Position numbers and translations under genes: made by a program. 64,000 bases of DNA. Origin: Eucalyptus grandis (taxonomy: Eukaryota; Streptophyta; Magnoliopsida; Myrtales; Myrtaceae). Under the pieces are notes generated by a model, which was not told the origin of the DNA, searched no databases, and saw only the letters and a program-made list of their open reading frames with translations. This document shows, piece by piece, positions 20,721 to 33,599 of the stretch; within the stretch, counting starts at the first letter, position 1, and each line of letters starts with the position of its first letter. The stretch spans positions 32,589,803-32,653,802 of the forward strand of contig NC_052619.1 in the NCBI RefSeq assembly GCF_016545825.1. Reading direction: 5' to 3'.

Positions 20721-21800
20721 TAGTGAACAACATCATTGACTTGGCTTGGCTTTTGTATTAGAAGGAATTCTGAACACAAAACTGGAAATTAGTATCTGAA
20801 CCTGATGCTTATTTTCTTGGTATGTCATTAGTACATCGCATGCAATGCAGGTACAGTGTGTATCACTGCTTCTTTACATTGAATATCTGGACAAGGTAGA
20901 ACCTCAGCAGTACATTGTTTTGTGGGTTATTATGTTTTATTGGTGTCTTTTGCTAGAAGTGAGACCTAGCTATTTCGGTAGAAGCGCCCTGGAAAAATTC
21001 TACTTTTGATTAGTAGTGCCAGAGAGAATTCGGAATAGTTCTGACTTGGCTTTTGAATTACAACGATTTTTGAACAGATAGCTAGAACTTTGTATCTGAC
21101 ATTCAAGCATGTGATGCTAAATTTCTTGGTATGTCATTAGTTCATCATGTGTGCCTTGTTTATATCTCTGCTTCCTTACACTAAATATCATCTGGACATC
21201 AGCAATACATTGTTTGGCGAGTTATTGTGTTTGATCGGTGCCTTTAGACCTACCTATTTCGGTAGAAGCGCCCTAGAAAACTTCTACTTTTGATTTGCAG
21301 CACCAGAGAGAACTCGGAGGGAGGTGTGATTTTTTCATTTAGTAGTTGTTTTGTGATTGCTGAGAGCAGAAAACCCTAATTTCCTCCTCTTAAATTGCTT
21401 CAACACCAAGGCAGCATCATTGGAGGGCAACTCTACCTGGAGACCCAAATTCTGGTTTCTTGTAGAATGTCAGGTGAGGGCTGGTGATTTTTTGAGTCAG
21501 GGCATCAGTGGACACGGCAGATTTGCTGTGCTACCTCACATGCTTCATTGCGCCAGGTACCCGCTTGGAAGGCGAGGTCAGAGTTGAGCCAAAGCCAGTA
21601 GATAGTAGGCATCTCAGGGCAGTACATTGTTTGGTAGGTTGTTCTGTTTGATCGATGTCTTTTGCTGGAAGCTTGATCTTAGACCCACCTATTTCGGTAG
21701 AAGCGTTCGGGAAAACTTTACTTTTGATTAGTAGCACCACACATGACTCGGCTGGAGGTCTGCTTTTTTGATTTAGTAGTTGTTTTGTGATTGCTAAGAA
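20700..21800. repeat. Three related repeats downstream of the ubiquitin-like pseudogene
   Basis: Copies at about 20740-21038, 21045-21325 and 21610-21800 share ttggtatgtcattag (first two copies), cagtacattgttt, and the core ctatttcggtagaagcg starting at 20970, 21254 and 21689. In copies 1 and 2 the core can pair with itself: gtagaa(g) against (c)ttctac, 12-14 bases apart. Copy 3 is separated from copy 2 by about 250 bp of unrelated sequence that includes 21400-21590. Confidence 0.8.
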
Positions 21801-22325
21801 TTTCTCGTTGACCTACCACCAGGCAAACCGAGCTCTCTTGTAATGGGATCGGATTGCAACGTTTGTAGGCAAACCAGGCTCTCTTTTTGTGGAACCAATT
21901 AGCACATCACAGGAATATCTCAGGAGCGGGATCCCTTAAGGAATTTATTCAGTTAAAATAGCTTTGATTGGGGATGTGTGGTCTTAGAACAACAAATCTT
22001 AATAGTGGGTTTTCAAAATCATTTATCTCAAACAATTGCATGTGGCATTCAATTTTGTTTAAGTGAGAAAAGAACTAGACTTGTAAAATTTCCGGAGAGG
22101 CTCACATGATTTTTTTTCCATGTTTTCTTTAAAATGATTAAGTGATCAGAATGTTTCAGCTAAAATCATGCTAGCATAGTTTTGTCCTCTTAAGACATGA
22201 TCAACCACCTACGCCATCGAAGGACTCATAGCATCTTTTTTATGGGGGAAAAATGATGAACTCGAAAAAGGCAAAGAGGAAAATCTTACTTTTTTGGATC
22301 ATCGGTTGATTTTCAAAATAGTAAG
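21801..22325. other. Intergenic interval
   Basis: No gene, RNA or defined repeat is seen. Confidence 0.5.
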
Positions 22326-22807
22326 TCAAAATGGTAGTGGGCAAGGATTATGGTTGGCTTCAAAAAATTCCCTTACAAAATGAATTTCAATTCTTAAAAA
22401 TTGCATTAACCCACATAGTGGATCAATGTCTATTGGTGGCCTAACAAGCTTATTCACAAGGGGCATTCCAATAGCAGTGCTATATTCTTCCAGAGTCAGG
22501 GTTAGTTCAAACCTACCAAACATAAAAGTGGATGTCCTAAGGCACCAAAAATGTGCTATTGCCTGTAGGACTTCAAGAGAACATGAATGTGGAACAACGA
22601 CATGAGATGATCGATTTTGGTCTGTATGCGCTTTTGGGTGAGTTGGTTCAATTGACCCCACCATCTGAAGAGCTCTACTTTGGGAGCGGGAATGAATTGG
22701 ATATCGTTTCTTTCCATCACATATAAACTGGGATTGGTAAGACTAATCCAAATTGCCATAGGCCAATAAAGTAAATGGATTGAGTAAAAAAAGGATAAAG
22801 AAATCAC
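22326..22807 (-). pseudogene. Plant mobile domain (aminotransferase-like) fragment
   Basis: Two overlapping minus-strand frames give successive parts of one protein: KVELFRWWGQLNQLTQKRIQ from 22807, then after a frameshift LEVLQAIAHFWCLRTSTFMF and GRFELTLTLEEYSTAIGMPL. The His-Phe-Trp...Phe-Gly...Glu-Leu-Thr-x-Thr-Leu-Glu-Glu-Tyr pattern is characteristic of plant mobile domain proteins, which travel inside plant transposons. It is short and frameshifted, so non-functional. Confidence 0.7.
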
Positions 22808-25773
22808 TTCACTTTAGAAAATGGCAAGTACATAAACATGCGCATGTGCAGCTCGATGTCTAACTATGAAGGTCATTTTTTCTTTTTTTTTGAGATTAAG
22901 AGGATGTCTGCCTATCACAGTCTTGCATTAGTATCATATCTTCTTAACTCGGCTTTGCCTAAAGAAATTTTGGGAAAAGAAAAGCAACCTCTACATCACA
23001 CTCTCATGTTTAAGGCCATATCTTTCTTAACACCATCTTAAAATATCCTATGCCGGCCTAGGTTTAGCAGTTGGGTTGTGTGTGCCACATATAGTGCCGA
23101 AACATTAAAACATGCACAACAGTTTATAATCACAATTTTTTTAATGAAATTAAAATTGATCATTAAAAAGGCTAAAGTCCACAAAAAAATCGTCTCAAGT
23201 GGAGTTGCCATCTCCTTTTCAGCACCCCTACGTGCACGTGCAGAGGCTAATGGCTCGCTAAGCGTTATGCTTTGCCCGGGCTCTCTTAAGCCCACTAATT
23301 TACAACTTATAGCTTGAGTTTTTTGACTTGCAAGTCAATTTCAATTAGGAGTCGCCATTAATCGATTTGGGATGAGTTGATTAAAAACCTAAGTAAAATC
23401 TTGGAAGAAATATTTTATCCTCGTGCAACTAAAGAAACTGGGATCGAGGACTTGATTAAACCAGTTAATCAACTAATGCTATTTTGGCATCTAATCTTGT
23501 TTAAACTCGAGGATTAATATTTTTTATACAATAGAAAACGATACTAAAAGAACATTTTTGGCTTTCCCTAATTTCAGAAATTTTAAAGTATTTTTCATTC
23601 ATTTTTACAAGAAAAAATAGCCAAAATCCAATTTTAGGCATTTCCATGAAAAAGAAATTAAAATTTTTTTAATTATAGAATATCTAAAAATTATAATATA
23701 AGGTCCGGCCCTACTGACCTGAGTCTCACATTTAATTATGTTAGTCATGCATGAAAATATGTTAGTCATGTCATATCTTTCTTTTTCTTTTTTTTTAAAG
23801 AATTTTTGGAGTTTATTTGGTTAAGCAAAATCTTGAAAAATCGTCCTTAGGTTAGTCTATCCTATCTTGAGTGCAACCTATATTTGCTATGAAATGAGAT
23901 CTCAAATGAGTTTATTTGGATTCCCATCCTTCATGAAAGTTGTAGTATGCATTACAAGCTTTTTAATTAGGTATAATTTGCACCAAATGATCATTGTTTA
24001 CTAGGTCAATCGTGTGTGTGAAGACACATTACTATTGCTGCACTTTGTGAATTTGATTGCGTTGTTCTGTTTTACCATTTTTGTTTAGGCTCATGTGAAT
24101 CAAATTAGACTTGGGTGTTTCCATGGAAAATAACCGCGACATGGCATTCTACATGGAAGATTTTTCATAAGATTTAAGCATGTCTTTAAGCCATAAAAAA
24201 TTACTCTTGTTCTGTGTCACACTTGCTGTGACTAAGGCTGATCACGAACCCATGAAAACATCTTTGTTTGAGCTCCTTAAGAGCAAAACTAGATCTTGAG
24301 GTCTTCTAGACATATTAAGAGGATATTGCAACTTTGCATTGATCTATGGTATGCCTCATTTGAAAGTCATTTACTATGTAAAAAAATGCATCAAGTTGGC
24401 AAATCAAAACTGAAAATGTCATGCATTTTGTTCTTGAGGACAAATCATCTTTCGATGTTAATGAATCTGTGTGACTCTTTGTACTTCAATTTAGGATTAT
24501 ATATATTAACCAAACTTTTGTCGCATTCAACCTTACAAATCTCACATTTTTTGTGCATTGTTTAGGTGGTCCCATAGTCCAATGATCATGCATCATTTAC
24601 TAATTTGCTTGTGGTTGATTTGAACGCTTTTATGATCGTTTGCTATTCAACCATGAATTTGATCCCAATCAAACTCAAACCCTCTTAGAAAGTCTTAGCA
24701 TTTGTCTTAATCTTTCAAATGATGGTAATTTTGCATTATTTGCATGTCATTTATCTTGGTTTATATTTTTGTCAAGTTTGCCTAGAAATCTATTTTTAGT
24801 GAAATTCGAAATGCCTGCTTTGCTCTTTTTGAGTTAGATCTCTTGCTATTATTGTATGTTTTTCTTATTAAGGATTCTAAGGTCGGGTCCTAACGAAGTT
24901 TGTTCGTCTTTTTCTTGTCTACATTACAATAAAATTTCAGATTTTTTAGACTTTGTTTACTAGGTCAAATCATTATTGATCTGCCATGATACCTTTTTGT
25001 CCTATTTCATTTCTGATGTGATGCTATGTGTTCTTGAATTTTTTTTTTTTTATAAATTCCTTCGTAGCTCACCTTAGGAAACTCTCTGCATGAAAGTTGT
25101 TCCTCATGATGTTCTTGATATTGTATAATTTTCTTGGAGCCAATTATCCAAGGGTCCCTTTTCAATTGCTTCGTATTATTTGCTCTGTTCTGTGATTTTG
25201 GTTGTAATTCTCTGCTGTGAATTTCTTTTAGAATTTTTTCGAACATCTTGCATGATGAATTGAGATCACTTGTCTTCACGAGTTTTGATTCTCACCTCTG
25301 AACTTTGTATACAAAAATCCTTGAAAAATAAAAATCAATTTATCATGCTTTACAAACCTTTTGAATGTTGTGAAACCATCTAAAATTTCATACTTTTTTT
25401 AGTTTCAACTTGATTTTCGTTCAATTGTACACAAAACTTTCATATTGTGTTTTGCATTCTAAATATTCAAATCATGTTTTGGCTTGGCGTTGATGTTGTC
25501 TAAGGTTTGGACCATATTTAGGGCGTCTGCGAAGTTCGATCAGAATGTACAGAATGCACCCGAATCAGCCTTGATAATTAAATGTGTTCCTATATTACAA
25601 TCATGTGTTTCACATATTCAAATTAATTTGTAAAGCTACACCGCCAACACTTTCGTATCCTTACTTAGATCAAAGCAGCTTGGGCAGTACAACTTCAACA
25701 ATGGGAGATCAGATAGGAGGAAGTAGTTGCCTTCTGATCGAAAAAGGGGGTGACAAGGTTTTTCCTCGTAGCA
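22808..25773. mobile_element. Decayed LTR-retrotransposon sequence
   Basis: On the minus strand at 23560-23190, the segment around aatggcgactcctaattg resembles the 3' portion of the long LTR at 44949-47562 (gtggcgactcctagttatt). On the plus strand, 25570-25600 shares agccttgataattaaatgtg with 60031-60050 in the element at 55891-61626. The related sequence resumes at 31430 past the PIF/Harbinger element. So that transposon probably landed in an old LTR relative of the 55.9-61.6 kb element. No coding domain is visible. Confidence 0.5.
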
Positions 25774-26188
25774 CCCGTTTGGTTCGGCTTTGGGAGAATG
25801 TCCTTGGGGAAATGCAAAGGCCTTTAGTCTAAATGGGTTTGGCGAAATGCAAATGCTGTTTGGTAAACAAAATTGAAAAGATGCCTTGAGATGCAACTTG
25901 AGGAAAATGCTGTTTGGTAAACACATTAACATTTGGAAAGTCATTTCATGTGCCAATTATTAAAATTTTGCAACTTTAAATTGTTTAAAATTAAAAAAAA
26001 AATCAATTACCTTAACTTTTATATATTATTTTCAAGTTGAGAATAATGTATAAGAGACATATTAATAAAATTTTAAATAAAAAAATCACATCAAACTCAA
26101 TTAAAAATAGAGTAATTTCATTACAATAAAAATGACAACAACATATGTTCGAAAGAAAGATATAAATAGTTAAATATTATAGACATTC

Positions 26189-27539
26189 TTAACTATTTAT
26201 CAAGTTCATAGCTATTTCATCACGTAAATGTGCCATGTCAAGGAATGCATTATTATTTGAAGCACTTGTCCCCTCATTTACAACATCATGGTCTACTAAA
26301 TATCCATACTCGGGATCCAAATCTGCTGTTTCAAAATCCGTATCAGTTACGGCATTTTTTCTTATAAAATTGTGTAAAGCCATTGTAGCTATGACAATTT
26401 GCATTTGCTTTTTATAAGGATAATTTGGCATAGTAGTTAAAATCTTACACTTCATTTTTAATACGCCAAAGGCTCGTTCAATTTCTGAGCGAAGTGAGGA
26501 ATGTGCACGGTTGAACACTTCCCGATGACCCGTAGGTGTAGGACATTGTCGAAATTCTGACAAACGATATATAACTTCTCTATATGGCCCCAAATAACCT
26601 GTGAGATTTGGATATCCAGCATCTACTAAATAATATTTTCCTACACAAATATAATATAAATTTAATTAACATATGCCACATAAATATATGTATGGATATA
26701 CATAAATCATTAATTAACCAATCTGGAGGTGGATGGGGAAATTGTGCATCACGTCTTCCAATGGTATCATAGAAGATGCGAGTATCATGAGCTTGTCCCT
26801 CCCAACCAACACAAACGTAAATAAATTCCATATTAAAATTATATACAGCCAACACATTTTGCGTAGTCTTTCCTTTTCGACCAATAAAGCGAATTTGATC
26901 ATACGTCGGTAACATTGCTTGAATATGTGTACCATCCATAGCTCCAATGCAATCCTAAAACAAATAATGCAAAAATTACATGATTTAAATTTGTTTTTTC
27001 ATTTTTATAATACAATTATAACTTACCTTAAAATATGGATAAAATTGTCGATCTTTCTTAATCTTCTCTGGAACTTCCTGAAATTGTCGATCAATTGGTT
27101 GGATCAAATCTTTTCCCATATTGCATACTTTATTTAAAACTAAACTAAAATGTCTACTTATGGTTTCCCCAGAGCGTTGAAAGCATTCTTGTGCTACCCT
27201 ATTGCCTATACCATGTCCCAACATATAAAGAAACATTCCAACCATTTCTTCAACATTAGTATTTCTAGATCCTTTAAGGCCATAGCATGTTACTAAGTCA
27301 CGTGTTAAATTATTAAATACATCTCTATGCATTCTAAACATATTATAGCATCTTATTGGATTAGTATCTTCAGCCATCAACTCTCTCATCCATGCATAAC
27401 CTGCATATGATGAGGTCATAGAAGGTTGTTTGCTAAGGTGCATTGCTTGATAAGCAATTGAAGCATTAGCAATTGAAAGCAAATTCGAGAATTCATCTTC
27501 CTCTTGTTCACGATTTTCCTTTTGTTGAGAATAATCCAT
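26189..27539 (-). CDS. PIF/Harbinger transposase (DDE, HARBI1-like), three exons
   Basis: This gene encodes the cut-and-paste transposase. Exons: 27539-27027, 26954-about 26723 and 26640-26189, coding for about 398 residues. Exon 1 opens MDYSQQKENREQEEDEF and carries the helix-turn-helix-like region (FRMHRDVFNNL, then NVEEMVGMFLYMLGHG). Exon 2 starts with IGAMDGTHIQA, the first catalytic Asp. Exon 3 holds LVDAGYPN (second Asp) and SEIERAFGVLKMKCKIL (Glu). The frame needs exon 2 to end at CCTCCAG. The next two bases are AT, where a donor GT is expected, and splicing at the nearby GTTAAT instead puts exon 3 out of frame. So the catalytic triad is whole but splicing may be damaged. The start is the first ATG of the open frame. 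Confidence 0.88.
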
Positions 27540-27791
27540 AATTGCCTAACGTAACAAAATATAGAGTTAGAATAAGAAAATATGAATAATATTGACAATC
27601 CATTAAGAAAAACAATAGTATCAATCAACATATATATGCAAAGTCAACCACATAAAGCGAACGCCAATTAGAAACAATTCTTACATTAAAAACATTAATA
27701 TAAATTAGGTCCATACATAATTTAAATAGAGTTTGCATATAAAAATAAAATAGCATATTCAAGAATTCAAATAATAAACTATAACAATATC

Positions 27792-28772
27792 TTAGTTATG
27801 ATTAAGTTCTTCCATCTCAAACTTGAGATACTTCACCCTCAGAGCATCGGTACTCAAGCTCATGAAGACCTGCCTATTGTCCACCTTGTCCTTAAAATGT
27901 TTAATTGCAAAAAAGTATAGCTTTTCATCTTGCACAATCTCCGGTATGGCATCCAACATAGATATGAGATCCTTGTAAGGACCGAATTCCTCATATGCTC
28001 GAGAGGCAATAGCATCAGCACTCCTACTTTCAACTGCAGAACAAAGCCTGTTAATTTGGCTTCTAAGCAATTGTGCCGGGCTCAAATTCTTGGCTTTCTT
28101 TCCTCGAGTTTCCCTCGTTGAAGTTTGTGCTACTCTTTTACGAGCCTGAGTTTGAATTGGTTCATCAATATATTCACCCACATCACATTCTAAATTATCA
28201 TCAGTAGATCCTATGGCATCATCAATATTGGGTTGTGTGGCATCAATATTCTCATCAACACATAAACCTTGTGCATGATTCCAAGTGATTCCTGTGAACA
28301 TTCTATCTAGCAACACTTCAAGATCAGGAGGTATGCCTTTCGTCCTAAAAACCTTAACCTTAGGATTGGCCTGTTATAAAAAACGTTTTGAGTAAGTTGT
28401 ATATAATAGAAAATAATAACTTAATCGAAAAGTAAAAGAACAAATGATAAACACCTGGATTTTGCTCTCCCACCATTCATCACTCGCATAGATGGTTTTC
28501 TTCCTTGGATCCCATCCTAATCCCGTTTCACTATAAACCAATGTCCTCCATCTTTTCCATTCTTCCTTAAAATTATCCCACTTACTTTTCATTTTAATTT
28601 TATCGTACTTTTTACCCCTCAACTCCTTGAACTTATTAATTATGATAGTCCATCCATCTCTCTTGTTAGTTGCTGGACGATTACCCTTATCGATTTGTTC
28701 AACACACAACTTACAAAATGTTTCCACGTCTTCAACTGTCCAATATGCCTTTTCCTTTGTTGAACTCACCAT
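27792..28772 (-). CDS. Myb/SANT-like protein of the PIF/Harbinger element, two exons
   Basis: Exon 1 is 28772-28455 and exon 2 is 28370-27792, with a GT-AG intron between (gtgttt...aacag). The N-terminal half is a Myb/SANT-like DNA-binding domain: AYWTVEDVETFCKLCVEQI, then GWTIIINKFKELRGKKYDK and KSKWDNFKEEWKRW. Exon 2 has an acidic middle, a basic patch (ARKRVAQTSTRETRGKKAK) and a helical C-terminus (LSTDALRVKYLKFEMEEL). In this superfamily the second protein helps bring the transposase into the nucleus and onto the ends. No stop or frameshift was seen, so it appears intact. Host relatives (L10-interacting MYB-domain proteins) share the fold, but its position inside the TIRs identifies it as element-borne. 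Confidence 0.88.
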
Positions 28773-31360
28773 CTTTCAACAATATGAGCATGAACATATT
28801 TGAGAGATATATAATAAAGGAAAAATTCAGCAACTGAATTAGAGCCAAATAAATGCGAACTAGTAAAGAAGAAATCAATGTTATATTGTATTAGGTATCG
28901 GCCTAAAAAACAAGAAAAAAAACCAACAACATATCAGTTTAGGGCTGTACAAGATACAAGGTGGTGGTTTTCCCACTATAGAGGGAGAGGATCCACCAAA
29001 AAAAGGGAAAAAGTAACATTTGGATGTAGAGATAAGATCAAAAAATAGCTTCACATCTCTTCACACCGGAAAAATATTAACCAAGCCCCAACATTAGAAT
29101 TTTGTACAACCCTAGACTAATATTAGAATTCAGAATGGGCTCAAAATAACCAATCAACCACCAAACTCCCATCAAATTTAGAATTTTGTACACTGAAAAT
29201 GCAGTTAAACTGACTGGAAGACAATTCAGTTCGATGGGCAACGTGGATTAAGAAAATCTGACCTGGATAGAACCAAGCACGAGCGCGAGTGTGACAGGAG
29301 AGCTTGAGGGCAGCGAGCGTGAATGAGTGACGTGAGGAAGAGAACTCAAACCCCTGCACATACAATAAGGCACCAAATCTTGAGAAGTACTTTTTTTCAC
29401 AAGCAACAACCATTCAAATGTGCATTTGTATGTTAGTGAAGAAACAAAATTTTAGGTGACATCTGCTGACTAATTACTGTCCTCCAACAATTATCAAAGA
29501 CTGGCATGTTTTCCATGCTCTTGGACAGACTTTTTCATGAGATTATTTAACTCCCAGATGTGAATTTTGAACTCAAATTCTGCTTCATGATTTCATGAAC
29601 TGATAGTTACTCTTTTTGTCGAATTTGTTAATATAAGGTAATCTATGCATCAAATTAATGGCCATCCACAAAAAGAGAAGAAAAAAAAATTCTCTTTTAT
29701 TTATAATCTCAATTCCTTATTCTTATTAGAAATTGCCCTTTCGAATGGCAACATCAGCTATGTAGTGAGCCTTCACAAGTCTAGAGTTGTTCTTATTTTC
29801 TTGGTTGCATAAAAGTAGTCTTATAGATACTGAATTTATATTCAAAAGCCAGATATCCTCTACTATTGTACCTATTTAGGAAGAATATCTTTATGAGCTT
29901 TGAACGATAGAATCACATTCCAAACCAAAGCAATAACATTAGCAGCAAGGACCTGAAATTATATTCGTAAAATAAGATCTGAGATACATTTAATAAGCAA
30001 ACTTATGGTAATAGATAAGAACTCTGTTTTCCATCCATTCCCTTTTGCTAATATCATGCAAACATCACCAGCTATTCATGAAATCTATTGAAACTTGAGA
30101 ATCAGAGTGCTAATCTTTATGCAGGATAGACCAATTTAGAGCAATTACTTTCTGTCGGTGAAGATAAAGGAGCTTATCAATTTGAACGTGGAGAGCAAGA
30201 CCTCCTCTTGTCCTTACTTCCCAATATCATAAAAGATTTTGTTATATATAAACACCACCATAGACAAATTTATAGTCACAAACTATAAAATGGAGCACAT
30301 TAAATATTGTGTTTTTGTTTCAATATTCCAATTCCATATTCCCTGTGAGTCTAGATGCTGATTGATTCATATATGTGGCACATAAATTTCATCTTTCCTG
30401 CCAAAAATATGTTACTTTCTTCATCCCCAAATACTTTTACAGACAAACTTACAACTAACAAGAATCTTTTCACTCTTACTGGAGAAAATTAATGAATTCT
30501 AAATAAGTCGGTTTGGTTCAGCCGATGGAGGGGACCAAGCAAAGCCGGTTTGGTTCAGCCCACCCCGAACAAGCAACGAAAGGTTTGGACTGAACTAAGT
30601 GTGAAAGCGAACAAAATCGACAGTTGGCGATTGACCAAAACACAAAGGTGAACCGAAGCCAACCTGAGGCCATGGCACCGTAAGGCGGCGGCACTTTGGA
30701 AATCTTACCTGGAGAGGCGAGTGCGAGAGCAGAACGGTGAGGGATGACGGTGGAATCTTCAGTGGTGACCGCGAATCGGACGAACGAGCGATGGAATCGA
30801 AGCTTCTGAGCTTACCCAATTGCCTTGCTACGAGCGCGGCGAGCGCGAGAGCAGAACGGCAGGAGGCGATCTTCAAGCGTGAGAGCAAAATGGCGAGAGG
30901 CGATCTTCGAGGTTGGGATGGTTGATCTCGGATGGAAACGGTGAGGGACGACTAAGAGAGACGTGTGAGAGTGCAGAGGAGAGGAGGAGTGAGAGTGTGG
31001 CGTGAGAGTGCAGAGGGGAGGAGTCGTGAGAGTGCAGAGGAGAGGAGGCGTGAGTGTGCGGCGTGAGAGTGCAGAGGAGAGGAGTCGTGAGAGGCTTTTA
31101 GGGTTTTCTTTAGAAAAGGGCAAAAATGGATTTTAGTTAATAAACGAGGGTAAAATTGGCAACTGACATATTTTCATTAAACAAAGCCCCAGCATTCCGA
31201 AAATGCTAATCTCAAATGCACCTTGGACCCTCCATTCCCCTAAAGCCCCTTCAAGCCCCTTGGAGATACAATTGCATCTCCCCAAAGTCCCCAAAATGTT
31301 GAACCAAACACCACCCACTTTTGCCCAAACCCCTTTAGAGGCCAAAAGCCCCTTATAAAT
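28773..31360 (-). other. 5' flank of the PIF/Harbinger genes
   Basis: About 2.6 kb lies between the Myb/SANT start and the right TIR. It is AT-rich from 28800 to 30480, then GC-richer at 30500-31100 with two gtttggttcagcc words (30513, 30549). The GC-rich part with purine repeats probably holds the promoter and leader. No protein is recognised. Confidence 0.5.
30964..31094. repeat. Purine-rich minisatellite inside the PIF/Harbinger element
   Basis: Four copies of gtgagagtgcagagg followed by gaggag variants start near 30965, 31003, 31027 and 31063, alternating with shorter gtgag(a)gtgtg pieces. Confidence 0.85.
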
Positions 31361-31375
31361 GCCGAACCAAACGGG

Positions 31376-33594
31376 GCCAAAGTGGGAAGATTTCTTTTTC
31401 ATTCAGCACGATGAAAAGTAAGTATACTTCTTTAAGTTTAAGTGCCGCAACTCATGGTTGAACAACCGTAATACAACTTTGCTATGCCATTAACAAAATT
31501 TCCTCACAATTTGCTATTTAATTGTTCTTTAAATAATTTTTGGGCATCAATTGAACCCTTTAGCCTTTGGTGTCTGTACTTTCAGTGAACACATATAATT
31601 GTGTTTGGTGCTTGTTGACTGAATAAGTGATTTAGTGTTGGCTCATTAAAATTATTTGATTGATTGAGAACCAAGGCTTGAGGACCTGCCTGCATGTTTA
31701 CTTTCCGCTATGCAAGTGATTTTGGATGTGTGCATAGGTACGATGCATAAACTCATGGGCACCTTTGGGTGACACTTAGAACTTATCTTAGGGGCTTATT
31801 AGCGTTGGTTGCCATGCGAGAACACAAATGGTGACTAATGATTATAAGCCATAAAAATGAATTTGGGTAGATGTCCAAGAGGGATCGCCGCATAAATCAC
31901 AAAGGCTGACCTTAAGGCCAAATTTGATCAATTTTGCGTATTGTTTCAATTTCCTAATTGTTCTTGTTTGTTTTGTAATCGTGATTGTTTTTGTAATGTT
32001 GATTGTTTCTTTCACCTTGTATGTATCTAGTCTTAGTATTATATTAGGTTTAAAATAGGTCCACGGTGGTGGAGACTCTCCAAGACGTGAAGACGACGAA
32101 CGGTCAATGTCCAATCCGACTTTGTGTTTGTACTATCTCTTCCCCAATATATGTTTTTGGTTGTCTTGTATTATATAGATGTCTGACGAGTTGTAAGCTA
32201 TTTCTTTCGACTTACCATTTATTTAGGACTACAAGTTAGATTTACCGTTTTCCTTAAACTGTTTTCTTGAGTGTTTACTTATTGCATTGTCTTTACATTT
32301 CAATTGATTATTTTTCTTTCTTTCGATAGAAATAGAATTGCATGAAATTGACCATCCATGCATGATCACCTAGTTAGTTTTATTGGCACGAAAAAAAGTA
32401 AAAGGACATGTATGGATACCTTAGGAAACACAAGAAACCGTTAGGTATTGAAAGGGCGTTAATATAAATATTAGTGTAACCCAAGTTCTTGAATCTTAGA
32501 ATCTCTAGTTGCATAGAAATCAAGAAAACATTGATAACCCTTGATTGGGTTTTCTAGTCCACTCCCAAAAACTAGGCTAGTGGCAACTCCTAACTTATCT
32601 AGGTTTTATTAAACAACTCATAGATAATAGATGAATCCGTCGTGAGAGTATGGGTCTCGACAAGACTTACCATAGTTTAGCATACACAAAGTGAAAATCT
32701 CTTAAAGGATGAAGTAATGCCATTTTTATGGTTGATAGTACTATTAAGAGGGCTACTATGGTAATGATACCCCTAAATTCGATATCCACATCCGATCACC
32801 TTTTTTAAAATGCATAGTCTATGTAAATACGAATCACGACACCTATCATTGTCACACGAGGATATTTCATGAAATTGCATGAAAATGTCAAATTTAACAT
32901 TTTCCTCTCCCTATCGAGGGAGGGCTAAGGAGGTCGGTCACAACAACCATCTCCTTCTTCCTTAAGTTTCTTTCTTTCTCGCTTTCTCGCTTTCTCTCCC
33001 CCACATCTCCATTCAACCAACACCCTTCTCCTTTCCCCTCTCTTTTTCGTCTCTTTCTCTCTTTCTCTTGGTCCATTCACTCGCCGTTCACCCCTTCCGC
33101 CCATCTGGCACTACTTCTATGCCATGTCGTTGTTGCACTGCTACTTGCTCACTATTTGTTCGTAGTTGCTGCTATGCCAGCCTCAAGCCACCATCCCCAC
33201 GCTGTTTGGATTTTCCGCATCTCGATTATGCATAAGTAGATTTCCTAAATGTTGGCTAGGCCATTGCATTATGTAACTCGGATTTAAGTTCGATTTAGAG
33301 TTGTTAGAGCTATCATAGGTAAAGGAGTTCATGTGATTAATTTTGTATGTTTGTTCATGATACGCTTGGACTATAAGCCTTGGGGATAAGCGGGGAATGA
33401 GTATGTGATCGTCGAGGTTGTTTGGGTTGGCGTGATTCATAGAAATAATTTGTTTAAGCTTAGGTTATTGCTCGGGTTCCAAAAATCATTGTAATTGTTG
33501 CTTGTGGATCGTTTACTATAGTTAATTAGGCTTAATCTTCATAATGATTGCTATGGTTGATTGTATAAATGTAAGGTGATGTGGTTTATTGCAT
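31376..33594 (+). mobile_element. Decayed long LTR, relative of the 55.9-61.6 kb element
   Basis: Positions 31430-32880 follow 60240-61445 in order: aatattagtgtaaccc near 32465, ttgattgggttttctag near 32542, (g/a)actag.ctagtggcaactcc near 32568-32591, gatgaagtaatgcca near 32708, and gagggcta(c/t) near 32747. Similarity fades near 32880, where a CT-rich stretch begins (32895-33075). There is no coding domain. It continues the interrupted copy at 23.6-25.7 kb. Confidence 0.65.
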
Positions 33595-33599
33595 GTCAT

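Larger units (their letters stand above)
25774..31375 (-). mobile_element. PIF/Harbinger DNA transposon, two-gene
   Basis: The ends carry a perfect 15-bp inverted repeat: cccgtttggttcggc at 25774-25788 and its complement gccgaaccaaacggg at 31361-31375. Inside, on the minus strand, lie the two genes expected of this superfamily: a Myb/SANT-like protein (28772-27792), then the DDE transposase (27539-26189). Subterminal parts repeat tttggtaaac and cccaa/gcccc words. I could not identify a convincing 3-bp target duplication, since bases outside the TIRs differ (left gta/tag, right cca/caa). The exact ends may therefore be a few bases further out or mutated. Confidence 0.88.

Noticed and set aside
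25774..31375. A 3-bp target duplication for the PIF/Harbinger element
   Set aside because: The bases outside the perfect TIR differ on the two sides, so I did not report one.
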